Positions 25,085-33,390 of a DNA stretch of 64,000 nt are shown in pieces. Positions within the stretch are counted from its first letter, which is position 1. Every line of letters starts with the position of its first letter. Source of the stretch: DASUPK01 sp963843085 (GTDB taxonomy: Bacteria > Actinomycetota > Thermoleophilia > Solirubrobacterales > 70-9); assembly GCA_963843085.1 (NCBI GenBank), contig CAWJJG010000005.1, forward strand, positions 94,692 to 158,691. The letters run 5' to 3'. Below the pieces are notes generated by a model. The model was not told where the DNA came from. It saw only the letters and a program-made list of their open reading frames with translations, and made no database searches. Position numbers and translations under genes: made by a program.

Positions 25085-26478
25085 AGATCCGGGATCTGGT
25101 CGCGATCGGCGACGATGCCGAAGTCCATCTTCCCGCAGTAGCTCATCACGGTCATGTTGAGCCCCATGCCGTCCGTGATCACCGACACCGGGTAGTTGCC
25201 GACCAGCCGCGCGCCGGCGCAGTAGAGCGGGAACTGAGGGCCGGGGACGTTCGAGACGACGAGATTCCAGGTGGGCCGTCCGGCGCCGGTCGAGATCGCG
25301 AATGTGGCGCGCGCCGCCCGGGCGAAGACCGCCGGCGGGATGAAGTGATTGGTGTCCTGGAGCAGCTCGGCCGGCAGGGCCCGGTGATGCTCCTTCATCG
25401 CGGCGAGCGCCCGGTGGGTCTTCTCGAGCCGCCTCACCGCGTTCGGCTCGTTGGTGAAGAAGGGGGCGCTCATCAGCATGATCCGGTTGCCGTAGGTGCC
25501 CATCTCCTCATCGGTCCGCACCGAGACCGGAACCTGAACGACGAGCGGGTCCGGTGGGAGATCGTCGTGCTCGAGCAGCCAGCTCCGCACTGCCCCCGCG
25601 CAGACGGCGACGACCACGTCGTTCACCGTGACGCCGTGCTTGTTCTTGACCTCCTTGACCTCCTCCAGGTCGAGCTGCCCGAACGCGAAGCGCCGGTGCG
25701 GCGAGATGCGGCCGTTGAACCGGGTCCTCGGAGCCTTGTAGGTGGTGTGCGCGAGCACCCCGGTCTCCCGGTTGCTGAGCGGGCGGGTCAGCCTGTCGGC
25801 CAGCTTCGCCACCAGGCCCGTCCCCGGTATTCCCGAGAACACCGGGGACTCGTCGAGGTTCGGCAGCGCCCGCGGCAGAGAGCGCAGGATCCGAAGCGGG
25901 TAGCGCGGCAGGCCCATCAGGCCGCGCGTGAGCATCTCGAGCTCGGTCGGCTGGCGGTCGCCGCCGTTCTGGCTCGGCTCGGGCAGCTCGCGGCCCTCCG
26001 GCTCGAGGTCGAAGAGCACGCCCATGATCTCCGCGCCAGAGAGGCCGTCGATCACCGAGTGGTGGATCTTGGTGAGCAGCGCCTTGTTGCCATCCTCGAG
26101 GCCGTGGACCAGGTAGAGCTCCCAGAGCGGACGCGAGCGGTCCAGCGGCCGGGCCGCGATTCGCGCCACCTGCTCGGCGAGCTTCTCCCTGGCGCCGCCG
26201 GGGGGCAGCGCCAGCTCCCGCACGTGGAAGTCGAGATCGAAGTTCGGATCGTCAAGCCAGTACGGGTAGTCGAGCCCGAACGGCACCTCGACAAGTCGCC
26301 AGCGCAGCGGCGGCAGCAACGGGAGCCGCTCCTCCATCAGGCGGCGGATGTCCTGGAAGGTGAGCTCTCCGCTCGGCGTCGTCGAGGGATCCAGCACGGT
26401 GAGGCCCGCCACGTGCCCGGTCTGATGTGAGCTCTCCAGCGCCAGGAACTGCGCGTCGAGGCTGGTCAGCTGGCGCAT
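25036..26478 (-). CDS. Wax ester synthase/diacylglycerol acyltransferase (WS/DGAT)
   Basis: 480-residue acyltransferase that makes triacylglycerol or wax esters from acyl-CoA. Seen: MRQLTSLDAQFLALESSHQ, the HHxxxDG active site in KIHHSVIDGLSGAEIMGVLF, and late motifs NLVVSNVPGPQFPLYCAGA and GLNMTVMSYCGKMDFGIVAD. ATG at 26478 gives the family N-terminus; the longer frame does not. It is divergent from the secreted lipase with only 11 bp between start codons, so the promoters must overlap. Actinobacterial WS/DGAT enzymes build storage lipid and sit at lipid inclusions or the membrane. Confidence 0.92.
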   Translation of the reverse strand: MRQLTSLDAQFLALESSHQTGHVAGLTVLDPSTTPSGELTFQDIRRLMEERLPLLPPLRWRLVEVPFGLDYPYWLDDPNFDLDFHVRELALPPGGAREKLAEQVARIAARPLDRSRPLWELYLVHGLEDGNKALLTKIHHSVIDGLSGAEIMGVLFDLEPEGRELPEPSQNGGDRQPTELEMLTRGLMGLPRYPLRILRSLPRALPNLDESPVFSGIPGTGLVAKLADRLTRPLSNRETGVLAHTTYKAPRTRFNGRISPHRRFAFGQLDLEEVKEVKNKHGVTVNDVVVAVCAGAVRSWLLEHDDLPPDPLVVQVPVSVRTDEEMGTYGNRIMLMSAPFFTNEPNAVRRLEKTHRALAAMKEHHRALPAELLQDTNHFIPPAVFARAARATFAISTGAGRPTWNLVVSNVPGPQFPLYCAGARLVGNYPVSVITDGMGLNMTVMSYCGKMDFGIVADRDQIPDLWSMLDRLRDSLEELK

Positions 26479-26489
26479 GAAGCGATCAT

Positions 26490-27491
26490 ATGCGGGTAGA
26501 TTCCCGCCTGGCAATGGGGACCCGGGGGGTACCGAGAGCTGTGGCCGTCGCGGCGTTCGCCGTCGTCGCGCTCTTCGCTGCACCGGCCTTGGCGAGCGCC
26601 ACCACCTATCCGGTCAGCTACGACTTCACGCAGGGCGTCCTGGCGCAGGGCCAGCACCCGGATTCGCCGCCGCCCGGCTCGAACGACTGGTCCTGCGTGC
26701 CGAGCGCCGCGCACCCGCGGCCCGTGATCCTGGTACACGGCCTGCTCGCCAACCAGACCGACGACTTCTGGGCCTTCTCCCCAGTGCTCGCCAATCACGG
26801 CTACTGCGTCTTCTCCCTCACCTACGGGACCAGGCCGAACGTGTCCTTCCCTAGCTACCAGCCAGGCGGCCTGACGACGATGGAGGAGAGCGCCGCACAG
26901 CTCTCGGCGTTCGTAGACCACGTCCGCGTCGCCACCGGCGTCGCCCACGTCGACATCGTCGGGCATTCGGAGGGCAGCCTGATGCCGGACTACTACGTCA
27001 AGTTCCTCGGCGGAGACCGGGTCGTCAGCAACTACATCGGCATCACCACGCTCTGGCACGGGACGAACCTCGCCGGCCTCGCCACGATCGACCAGCTCGG
27101 CAGGGTCTTCGGGTTGTCCGGCGCGGCCGAGCAGGCGGTCGCGTCCTTCTGCGCCTCCTGTCCTGAGTTCCTCGCCGGGTCGGCGTTCATGGACAGACTG
27201 CGCGACGGCGGCGTCACCGTTCCGGGCGTGAGCTATACGAGCATCGTCACCCGCAACGACGAGCTGGTCGCCCCCTACACGAGCGGCATCGAGCAGGCGC
27301 CCAACATGACGAACCTGATCGTCCAGAAGCAATGCCCGCTCGACCAGGCGGAGCACGTCTCGATGGCGGCCGATCCCGTCGTCGCCCAGGACGTCCTCAA
27401 CTCGCTCGACCCACAGCACCCGGCGGCCGTCCCCTGCACCGTCGTCCTGCCGCTGGTCGGGGCACCGCTCTACGGCGGGCCACCCAGATAG
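26490..27491 (+). CDS. Secreted lipase (class 2/EstB-like)
   Basis: 333-residue exported alpha/beta-hydrolase with a signal peptide (AVAVAAFAVVALFAAPALA). Seen: PVILVHGLLANQTDDFWAF as the oxyanion region, nucleophile Ser in VDIVGHSEGSLMPDYYV, acid in IVTRNDELVAPYTSG, and His in LDQAEHVSMAADP. Cys pairs (DWSCVPS, HGYCVFS, FCASCPEF) suit an extracellular enzyme. ATG 26490 is the longest start; ATG 26514 would leave 35 bp for promoter sequence between this gene and WS/DGAT. It probably hydrolyses external acylglycerols, complementing the adjacent storage-lipid synthase. Confidence 0.86.
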   Translation: MRVDSRLAMGTRGVPRAVAVAAFAVVALFAAPALASATTYPVSYDFTQGVLAQGQHPDSPPPGSNDWSCVPSAAHPRPVILVHGLLANQTDDFWAFSPVLANHGYCVFSLTYGTRPNVSFPSYQPGGLTTMEESAAQLSAFVDHVRVATGVAHVDIVGHSEGSLMPDYYVKFLGGDRVVSNYIGITTLWHGTNLAGLATIDQLGRVFGLSGAAEQAVASFCASCPEFLAGSAFMDRLRDGGVTVPGVSYTSIVTRNDELVAPYTSGIEQAPNMTNLIVQKQCPLDQAEHVSMAADPVVAQDVLNSLDPQHPAAVPCTVVLPLVGAPLYGGPPR

Positions 27492-27535
27492 CCGTCGCCG
27501 ACACGCGAGGGCCGACGGCCCACGTTTGAGACCTA

Positions 27536-28096
27536 TTGGCCCGGGCAAGCGATTCGGAGACTTCAATCGCAGGAGGACCCAAGACGGATCTCGCACTGCT
27601 CGTACTTCGCGTCATCGTCGGGCTCCTCTTCGCCGGCCACGGCGCCCAGAAGCTCTTCGGCGCGTTCGGCGGAGGCGGCCTCGCCGGCACAGCCGACATG
27701 TTCGACAACATCGGCCTGCGCCCGGGGTGGCTGCACGCCCGCGCGGCCGGCACCATCGAGTTCGCAGGCGGCCTGCTGCTCGCCTTCGGGCTGTTCACCC
27801 CCTTCGCCGCGGCCGCGCTGATCGCCGTGATGACGGCGGCCGTGATCACCGTGCACGGCCCCAACGGGCTCTGGAACACCAACAAGGGCTACGAGTACAA
27901 CCTGGTCCTGGCGGCGGTCATGTTCGCGCTGACCGCCATCGGAGCCGGCAGCTGGTCGCTCGACCGCACATTCGACTTCGACCTCCACGGCGTGGCCTGG
28001 GCGATCGGCGCGCTTGTCGCCGGCCTGATCGGCGGTGGGGGCGCGGTGCTGTCCGGCCGGATGGCCGGCGGGCGCCAGCCGCATCCCGTCTCATAG
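27536..28096 (+). CDS. DoxX-family membrane protein
   Basis: 186-residue membrane protein of the DoxX family. Seen: LALLVLRVIVGLLFAGHGAQ followed by KLFGAFGGGG, TIEFAGGLLLAFGLFTPFA, LIAVMTAAVITVHGPNGLW and a fourth segment YEYNLVLAAVMFALTAIGAG, plus a fifth near the C-terminus. It is longer than the DoxX protein at 8386. No ATG is available; TTG at 27536 is the best start, and the AGGAGG at 27567 is inside the frame. Function is known only at family level (redox-linked membrane protein). Confidence 0.82.
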   Translation: MARASDSETSIAGGPKTDLALLVLRVIVGLLFAGHGAQKLFGAFGGGGLAGTADMFDNIGLRPGWLHARAAGTIEFAGGLLLAFGLFTPFAAAALIAVMTAAVITVHGPNGLWNTNKGYEYNLVLAAVMFALTAIGAGSWSLDRTFDFDLHGVAWAIGALVAGLIGGGGAVLSGRMAGGRQPHPVS

Positions 28097-28149
28097 CCGG
28101 CTCTCCATCGTCCAGTCGCGGAACCCCCCGGCCGCCCCTCCGCGGCCGC
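28095..28149. repeat. Degenerate REP1 repeat
   Basis: GCCGGCTCTCCATCGTCCAG then CGCGG and a CGGCCGCCCCTCCGCGGCCG hairpin resemble REP1 with several changes. It lies between convergent DoxX and glycosyltransferase genes, and the glycosyltransferase stop codon is at its edge (28149). Confidence 0.45.
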
Positions 28150-29498
28150 TATTTGCCGAAGATCAGCGGCAGCTGCAGCCCGATCGCCAGCGCGGTCAGG
28201 GCCAGGGCCGTATAGCGCTGGTAGGGCCTGACGGCGAGCGCGGCCAGCGGCAGGAACCAGATCAGGTACCAGGGCAGGAACCAGGTGGTGGTGACCAGCA
28301 CGGCGAAGGTCGCCCACCCGGCGTTCTCGAGCCAGTCGCCCCCGCGATACACCCGGACCAGCAGCAGCGCGACCGTCGGCAGCAGGATCAGCATTCCGAT
28401 CCTGCCCAGCGTGTGAGTGGAGATGCCCAGCCCGAGCACGTCGTTGACCACCCCGGGGATGTCGTTGGGCGTCTCCAGGCGGGCGTCGTGCTGGAGCACG
28501 TGCAGGAGGCTCGAGATGTGGGTGCCGAACGCAATCAGCGTGACAGCGCCGATCACCACGGCCGCCGCCACGCCCCAGAGAATCGCCTTCAACGGCCGCC
28601 GCGAGCCGAGCAGCGCGAAGGGCAGCAGCACGACGGACGAGCTCTTTACGGCCACGGCCACAACCAGAGCGGCCATGCCCGACTCGCGGGCGCCCAGCAG
28701 CATGTAGATGCCCCCGAGCGCTGCCACCAGCATCAGCAGGTCGTTGTGGCCGCCGCCGACGGCGTAGGCGAGCACGACCGGATTGAGGCCGAAGAACAGG
28801 ATCGCCGGAAGGGCGGGCCGCCCAAGGCGGGCCGCACACATCCAGAGGAGCGCCACGCAGGCGAGGCCCGCGATCGCGGCGGATGCCTTGAGCAGCCAGA
28901 TCCCAGCTGTGAATCCGACCCAGCCGAGCGGCAGGCTGCCGAGCGTGAAGAGCGGCCCGTACGCCGTCGTGTTGAGCGGCCAGCCCACGTATATGTAGGA
29001 GGGATCGGTGGGCGCCGCGGAGAGGGGATGTACGTACGGGTTCAGGTGGTGGACGGCGTCCAGCCGCGCGTACCCCACGTAGTTGAAGATGTCGCTCGAG
29101 AGAAGCGGCGGAGCGATCAGAAAGATCAGGTGCAGTGCGACGATCGCCCCCACCCCGATGCGGAAGGTGACCGAGTCTGCGAAGAGCAGGACGCCGAGGT
29201 AGCAGACGCCGAGCACGATGAAAAGGGCCGCAAACACGTCACCGCTCATCGACAGGCCGAGGCCGTGCAGGGGGCCCCGCAGATCGGCCGGGAGGCCATG
29301 GTGGATGTGCAGCGTCGGCCCGTAATGCTTGGCAGCCGCTCCCGCCGCCATCAGGAACCCGGCGATCAGCATCCCGCCTAGGAAGCCGTTGGCGAGGACG
29401 ACCCGGTGCGCGGGCCCCACCCGCGGCAGCGCCGGGACCTTCGGTGGCCCGAGCGCGGGGTCGATCACAGGGTCAGCGGTTCCGGGATGCGACTCCAT
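28149..29498 (-). CDS. GT-C mannosyltransferase-like membrane protein (MptA/MptB/DUF2029 type)
   Basis: 449 residues, about twelve hydrophobic segments. The pattern matches polyprenol-phosphomannose-dependent alpha-1,6-mannosyltransferases: LSSDIFNYVGYARLDAVHHL with the catalytic acid in the first extracytoplasmic loop, NPYVHPLSAAPTDPSY, NTTAYGPLFTL and the conserved AVGGGHNDLLML. These enzymes elongate mannan chains on the outer face of the membrane. The gene runs ahead of a second GT-C-like gene in the same direction (27 bp apart), and a GH76-like mannanase lies 3 kb away. Mannan or lipomannan synthesis is inferred. Confidence 0.84.
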   Translation of the reverse strand: MESHPGTADPVIDPALGPPKVPALPRVGPAHRVVLANGFLGGMLIAGFLMAAGAAAKHYGPTLHIHHGLPADLRGPLHGLGLSMSGDVFAALFIVLGVCYLGVLLFADSVTFRIGVGAIVALHLIFLIAPPLLSSDIFNYVGYARLDAVHHLNPYVHPLSAAPTDPSYIYVGWPLNTTAYGPLFTLGSLPLGWVGFTAGIWLLKASAAIAGLACVALLWMCAARLGRPALPAILFFGLNPVVLAYAVGGGHNDLLMLVAALGGIYMLLGARESGMAALVVAVAVKSSSVVLLPFALLGSRRPLKAILWGVAAAVVIGAVTLIAFGTHISSLLHVLQHDARLETPNDIPGVVNDVLGLGISTHTLGRIGMLILLPTVALLLVRVYRGGDWLENAGWATFAVLVTTTWFLPWYLIWFLPLAALAVRPYQRYTALALTALAIGLQLPLIFGK

Positions 29499-29525
29499 CG
29501 GAGCGGGTGATGCTAGAGCGAGCCT

Positions 29526-31010
29526 TTAAGGCCCGGTCAACCTCGTGTGGCGAGGAACGTGAACCAGATAGGTCCCATCGGCCGAGCTGTACTCTGGCCG
29601 GAATCCCGCGGCTTCCAGCTCGCGGATCGCCGTCTGAACGTGGGTGATGACCGCGCCCGCATGGATGCGCCGCAGCGCGCCGGGGAGATCGCTGGTCCAG
29701 GCCCTGAGCACGCCGTAGTTGTCGCGGAGCTCCTGCGGCGTGTAGTGCTCGAGCCAGCCGTTGATGACCACCCGCGTGCTCGGGGAGCGCCAGTTGATGT
29801 AGGAACCGACTCCCGCGTAGGTGACGATCCGCCCCTTCTTCGGCGGATGGGCGATCGCGTAGTCGGCGACCGGGAAGCCGAGCGTCGGATCGTCGCGGGC
29901 GGGGCCAAGCACCAGAGCCCAGACCAAAGTCGCCGCCGCGGCGGCCGCGGCGAAGAGAGCAACCGGGCCGCGCAGCCGGACCGCGCGGCGGTTCGGCGCC
30001 GTCCAGGCGACCTGCAGCGCCAGGGTGGGCCCGACGAAGACGATGTTCCGGATCGAGTAGCCGGCGAAGACGAGGAACCCCGCTGTGACGAGCAGCGTCG
30101 TGGCACGGCGCGGCTGGGGGGAGCGAACCCATATCCAGACCGCGAAGCAGGTCGCGAACGCCAGGTAGACCACGGCCAGCGGCGAGCTGAAGGCCGACTC
30201 CCACTCCGTACTCGCCAGCGAGATGGCCTGATTCTGGAAGCTGAGCAGGTACTCCCAGATCGCCGAGCCGAGCGGCGTCGCGACGGTGACGATGATGGCG
30301 GCCAGCACCCCCACGGTCCCGAGCGTGGCGACCCGCGAGAGCGGCATCGCGCCGGGGATCCCCCGCCAGTGATCGATCGCGAGCCCGATGGTCGCCAGGC
30401 CGAGCAGCAGGAAGCCGGCGACGAATCCGCCGTGCAGGTTCGCCCAGAGCGCGAACAGCCCGAGCATCGCGACCGGGGCCAGCCAGGCTCTTCGATCGCC
30501 GCTGCGGACGGCCCCGCGTCCCCAGATCGCAACCAGCAGGGCAACGAGCAGGCTGAAGATCAGCACCGTGAACCCGGCGGCCCTCGGGTGGACCACGGCC
30601 AGTACGCCCGGGAAGTAGAAAGCGGCGACAGCTACGAGCATCGGCCACCCCTTGCGGCGGCAGAGCCAGAGCAACAGGGCCAGCGGCGCGGTGATCAGCA
30701 CCGCGTAGAGCACGGTCAGCCCGGTCGGGCCGAGCACCTCGGAGACGCGGAAGAACGCCAGCTCCGAGAGCCACTGCTGGTTCAGCCAGGTGCCGCCGTG
30801 CGAGATCGTCGAGAAAGGATCGTGCGACGCGAAGCCGTGCTCTGCGATGAAGCGGCCGCTGTTCAGCGAGAGATAGAAGTCGCCGTTGTGAAACCGGTCC
30901 AGGCAGAGCGAGAGCGCACCGACGAGCGCGATCAGGGCGCCCATCAGCGCCCAGGTGGATCGCGAGGTCAGCCGGCCGCCGGTATCGGCGGTTGCATCGA
31001 GGCCATACAC
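29526..31010 (-). CDS. Polytopic membrane protein, GT-C-like
   Basis: 494 residues with about ten membrane segments and a soluble C-terminal domain (from VADYAIAHPPKKGRIVTYAG). The first loop has HNGDFYLSLNSGRFIAEHGF followed by ASHDPFS and WLNQQWLSELAFF. This is the layout of GT-C glycosyltransferase-like proteins in actinobacteria and chloroflexi, with an acidic first loop and a periplasmic tail. It lies upstream of the mannosyltransferase in the same transcription unit. The sugar donor and acceptor cannot be predicted, and a non-catalytic role is possible. Confidence 0.68.
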   Translation of the reverse strand: MYGLDATADTGGRLTSRSTWALMGALIALVGALSLCLDRFHNGDFYLSLNSGRFIAEHGFASHDPFSTISHGGTWLNQQWLSELAFFRVSEVLGPTGLTVLYAVLITAPLALLLWLCRRKGWPMLVAVAAFYFPGVLAVVHPRAAGFTVLIFSLLVALLVAIWGRGAVRSGDRRAWLAPVAMLGLFALWANLHGGFVAGFLLLGLATIGLAIDHWRGIPGAMPLSRVATLGTVGVLAAIIVTVATPLGSAIWEYLLSFQNQAISLASTEWESAFSSPLAVVYLAFATCFAVWIWVRSPQPRRATTLLVTAGFLVFAGYSIRNIVFVGPTLALQVAWTAPNRRAVRLRGPVALFAAAAAAATLVWALVLGPARDDPTLGFPVADYAIAHPPKKGRIVTYAGVGSYINWRSPSTRVVINGWLEHYTPQELRDNYGVLRAWTSDLPGALRRIHAGAVITHVQTAIRELEAAGFRPEYSSADGTYLVHVPRHTRLTGP

Positions 31011-31095
31011 TGGGGCCGGTATTCGTAGCGGTTCGGGCGGTCCAATTGCGTCACCGAGCCGTGAAATGGGCCGATTCAGGCCAAAAATGCCTGAT

Positions 31096-31123
31096 TTGCA
31101 GGTATTTCAGCATCTGCTAATAT
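31096..31123 (+). promoter_or_regulatory. Candidate housekeeping promoter for the zinc-ribbon/HTH gene
   Basis: TTGCAG (31096-31101) and TAATAT (31118-31123) are 16 bases apart in a locally AT-rich stretch that stands out from the surrounding DNA. The expected transcript would have a leader of about 100 nt. A hairpin GCCGGG-9-CCCGGC (31134-31154) lies in that leader. Confidence 0.5.
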
Positions 31124-31229
31124 GTACGTCCCCGCCGGGCCATGGAAACCCGGCATTTGCAGCGTTTTCGCGCAGTTCTTCCATCTACAGAGCCTTCGCG
31201 AACGCAGCACTCGACCGCGGAGGTAAGTC

Positions 31230-31619
31230 ATGTCTCAGACCAAGACAGCTCACAACACGCGCGCTCGCGCACCCCGGACCCGGCGCTGGACTTGTGCCGG
31301 ATGTGAGGTGACCGTGCGCTACGCCGCCGGAAGCCCCTCCACGCCCCGCCGTCCCGAGGGCTGGACCAAGACAGGCGGCCAGTGGCTCTGCCTGCACTGC
31401 CAGCGCGAGAAGGCCGTCGAGAAGGCGACCATCGGCGCGAAGGGTGACGGCTGGGCCTCCCGGCGCCAGGCGCTGCTCGAGTTCGAGCTCAAGCGCAGCC
31501 CTGAGGAGCCCGACGGCGTGATCGCCAAGCGTGCCAACTGCTCCACGGGCCATGTGCGCAAGGTCCGCGAAGAGCTCGAGGCTGGCGGCAAGCTTCAGAA
31601 GGTCAAGGCCGCCGCGTAA
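31230..31619 (+). CDS. Zinc-ribbon and helix-turn-helix protein
   Basis: 129 residues. Two CxxC pairs (WTCAGCEVTV and LCLHCQREKA) form a probable zinc ribbon in the first 60 residues. The C-terminal half (QALLEFELKRSPEEPDGVIA then KRANCSTGHVRKVREELEAG) reads as a winged helix-turn-helix with recognition helix around CSTGHVRKVR. It has a perfect GGAGGT ribosome site five bases before ATG 31230. A small DNA- or RNA-binding regulator is the most likely role. The gene is single, followed immediately by an inverted REP1 repeat. Confidence 0.8.
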   Translation: MSQTKTAHNTRARAPRTRRWTCAGCEVTVRYAAGSPSTPRRPEGWTKTGGQWLCLHCQREKAVEKATIGAKGDGWASRRQALLEFELKRSPEEPDGVIAKRANCSTGHVRKVREELEAGGKLQKVKAAA

Positions 31620-31663
31620 GCGGCCCGCTTGTGGTGGCCGCGATCTGATGGCGAAGCGGCGCA
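31620..31663. repeat. REP1 repeat, inverted orientation
   Basis: On the minus strand it reads GCCGCTTCGCCATCAGATCG followed by CGGCCACCACAAGCGGGCCG. This is the same unit as at 13488 and 16316 but reversed. It starts one base after the stop of the zinc-ribbon gene and may be its terminator. Confidence 0.75.
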
Positions 31664-31729
31664 CCTGACCGCCCGGATCAATACCGTTGTTTGGGCTCGT
31701 ACCGATCGGGTACGGGCGTAGCGAATTGC

Positions 31730-31856
31730 ACCTGCCGAATCCGGTCTCCTTTAGCCGGAACGGGGGAACCAACTGAAGCGCGAGCTTCAGGGGCGAATCG
31801 ACAAGGTCGTAGCGCACTCTTTCGGCGCGAGCCCGTCAGCTAACCCCGTAGGCCCG
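31730..31856 (+). promoter_or_regulatory. Cyclic di-AMP riboswitch (ydaO/yuaA class)
   Basis: The conserved blocks of the ydaO motif appear in order: TGCCGAATCC (31734-31743), CGGGGGAACCAA (31761-31772), GGGGCGAATC (31790-31799) and AGCCCGTCAGCTAACCCCG followed by TAGGC (to 31852). The ends can pair (GCC with GGC), and internal hairpins CTGAAGC/GCTTCAG and GCGC/GCGC are present. This class binds cyclic di-AMP and usually switches transcription off when ligand is high. It is 17 nt upstream of a 44-codon ORF, the only gene it can control on this strand. An inverted repeat CGTACC-5-GGTACG (31698-31714) lies just upstream. Confidence 0.88.
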
Positions 31857-31872
31857 AGAAAGAGAGGTTGGC

Positions 31873-32007
31873 ATGAGCACGTTGATCGATCAGCTTGCGA
31901 CCGATCGCATCCGGGGCGGACGTCTCGTCCTCGCCTACTCCATAGGGGCGATCTTCGGGATCGGGCTCGCGATCGCTGCGCTGCTGGCGGCCGGCACCGG
32001 CGTCTAG
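31873..32007 (+). CDS. 44-residue putative membrane microprotein under c-di-AMP riboswitch
   Basis: Short ORF with ATG at 31873, an AGAGAGG ribosome site at 31861-31867, and stop TAG at 32007. The protein starts MSTLIDQLATDRIRGG and continues with one long hydrophobic stretch (RLVLAYSIGAIFGIGLAIAA followed by LLAAGTGV), so it is predicted to be a single-pass membrane peptide with a basic cytoplasmic N-terminus. The riboswitch ends 17 bases before the start codon and the next gene is on the other strand, so this ORF is the apparent sole target. Known targets of this riboswitch in actinobacteria are cell-wall hydrolases and Rpf proteins; a regulator of osmotic or wall homeostasis is a guess. 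Confidence 0.72.
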   Translation: MSTLIDQLATDRIRGGRLVLAYSIGAIFGIGLAIAALLAAGTGV

Positions 32008-32014
32008 CGGCGGC

Positions 32015-33334
32015 TCAGCGCCCGAGCGCGCCCATCCAGGCGAACAGCGCCGCATTGGCGGCGTGCAGCTGCAGGCTGCCCTTGGGCGCGTTGGCCCGCG
32101 AGGCCTTCTTGCCGTACCAGGTGCGGAGATATAGACCGTGCTTGTCGTGCGCGCGGTGTAGGGCGCTGCGCGCGTTGCGCTGCACGATCCCGTACCAGTC
32201 GCCGTTGTTGTCGTCCTTCGCGAACTCCAGCATCGTCCGCAGGTACCAGAAGTCGAACTGGGGACCCATCCAGAAGCGTCGGTAGACCTGGAGCGTGATC
32301 GAGGCGAGCTGATCGGCGCGCTGGCAATAGGACTTCATGCCCGTCTCGTCGCAGATGATCCGGTGGGCCAAGATCATCGGCCCGTTCACGTACGGCATCG
32401 GCGAAGGGGCGAACGGTGGGTAGTTGTTGAAGGCCGACTGCGCCTCCCCCGTTCTCGGGACTGGCGTCCCCGCCGCCTCGAGCTTGGCGGCCTCATCCGG
32501 GTTCGCGTTGAGGGCCTTCTGATCGGCTGTTGCAGCGGCGGTGGCGCCTGCGCCGGTGCCGGTCGACGCGCCGGCCTGCTGCTTGTAGGTCCTCGGCTTA
32601 CGCAGCCGGGCGTAGAGCCCGGTCGACGGGTCCGTCAGCCAGACGTCGCCCCAGGCGATGAACTTGAGCGCATCGTCCAGATAGTGCTGGTCGTGGGTGA
32701 GGGCGTACAGCCGGGCGGAGAGCAGCGTTCCTCCCGCGAGCGACTCACCGGCGTAGAAGCTGTGGTTCGTGTTCCACCAGATACCCCCCGGCCTTCCCGG
32801 CGTGGCGTCCCAGCCGGAGACGCTGATGAAGTTCTGCGCGATCTCCGCGTCGGTCAGCCAGCGGCCGTTGCCTGTGGCGCGGTAGGCGTCCAGGAACGCG
32901 AGCCCCCACCAGCCGTTGTCGTCGAACCAGGCCGTCTTGCCCGGGTTGTGCTGGCCCTGCCTGGGCCCGAAGCCGGGCACGGGCCGAAGCGTCGGGTTGA
33001 GGTAGCGCTGCGCTCCCCAGGCAAACCGATTGAGCTGGTGGAGGTGGCGCCGCGACGGCTGCGCGATCTGCAGGCCGTTGAGCGCCTCGAACAGCGGGAC
33101 CACACCCCAGAGCGAAGCCCTCCTGGAGCTGCCCAGGGTGGCGCTGTACCAGTGCCTGCCGCGGTTCCACCAGCGGTGCGTCTTCTTGACGCCCTTGTTG
33201 GCCGCCTTCAGGTATCGCGCCTGACTCGCGCTGAGCGCGGCGGCCGACGGCACCACGACGACGCCGGCCACGACGAGCGCCAGCGACGCAACGATTGCGG
33301 AAAGCGAGCTTCTGCGAACAATCGACACTCCCAC
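32015..33334 (-). CDS. Secreted GH76-like glycoside hydrolase
   Basis: 439-residue exported protein with a signal peptide (LSAIVASLALVVAGVVVVPS then AAA). The mature domain resembles glycoside hydrolase family 76 alpha-1,6-mannanases: tandem acidic residues in TAWFDDNGWWGLAFLDAYRA, GGIWWNTNHSFYAGESLAGG, and FDFWYLRTMLEFAKDDNNGD. An insertion of about 60 low-complexity residues (QQAGASTGTGAGATAAATAD) interrupts the fold. It ends 7 bp from the microprotein stop in convergent orientation. With the mannosyltransferase genes nearby it may trim or recycle cell-envelope mannan. The start is GTG at 33334. Confidence 0.75.
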   Translation of the reverse strand: MGVSIVRRSSLSAIVASLALVVAGVVVVPSAAALSASQARYLKAANKGVKKTHRWWNRGRHWYSATLGSSRRASLWGVVPLFEALNGLQIAQPSRRHLHQLNRFAWGAQRYLNPTLRPVPGFGPRQGQHNPGKTAWFDDNGWWGLAFLDAYRATGNGRWLTDAEIAQNFISVSGWDATPGRPGGIWWNTNHSFYAGESLAGGTLLSARLYALTHDQHYLDDALKFIAWGDVWLTDPSTGLYARLRKPRTYKQQAGASTGTGAGATAAATADQKALNANPDEAAKLEAAGTPVPRTGEAQSAFNNYPPFAPSPMPYVNGPMILAHRIICDETGMKSYCQRADQLASITLQVYRRFWMGPQFDFWYLRTMLEFAKDDNNGDWYGIVQRNARSALHRAHDKHGLYLRTWYGKKASRANAPKGSLQLHAANAALFAWMGALGR

Positions 33335-33390
33335 CCCCGGAACACCTTACGCCCGGCATCGACGCGGCGTGAGAGCGCCGATGCGCGGGC

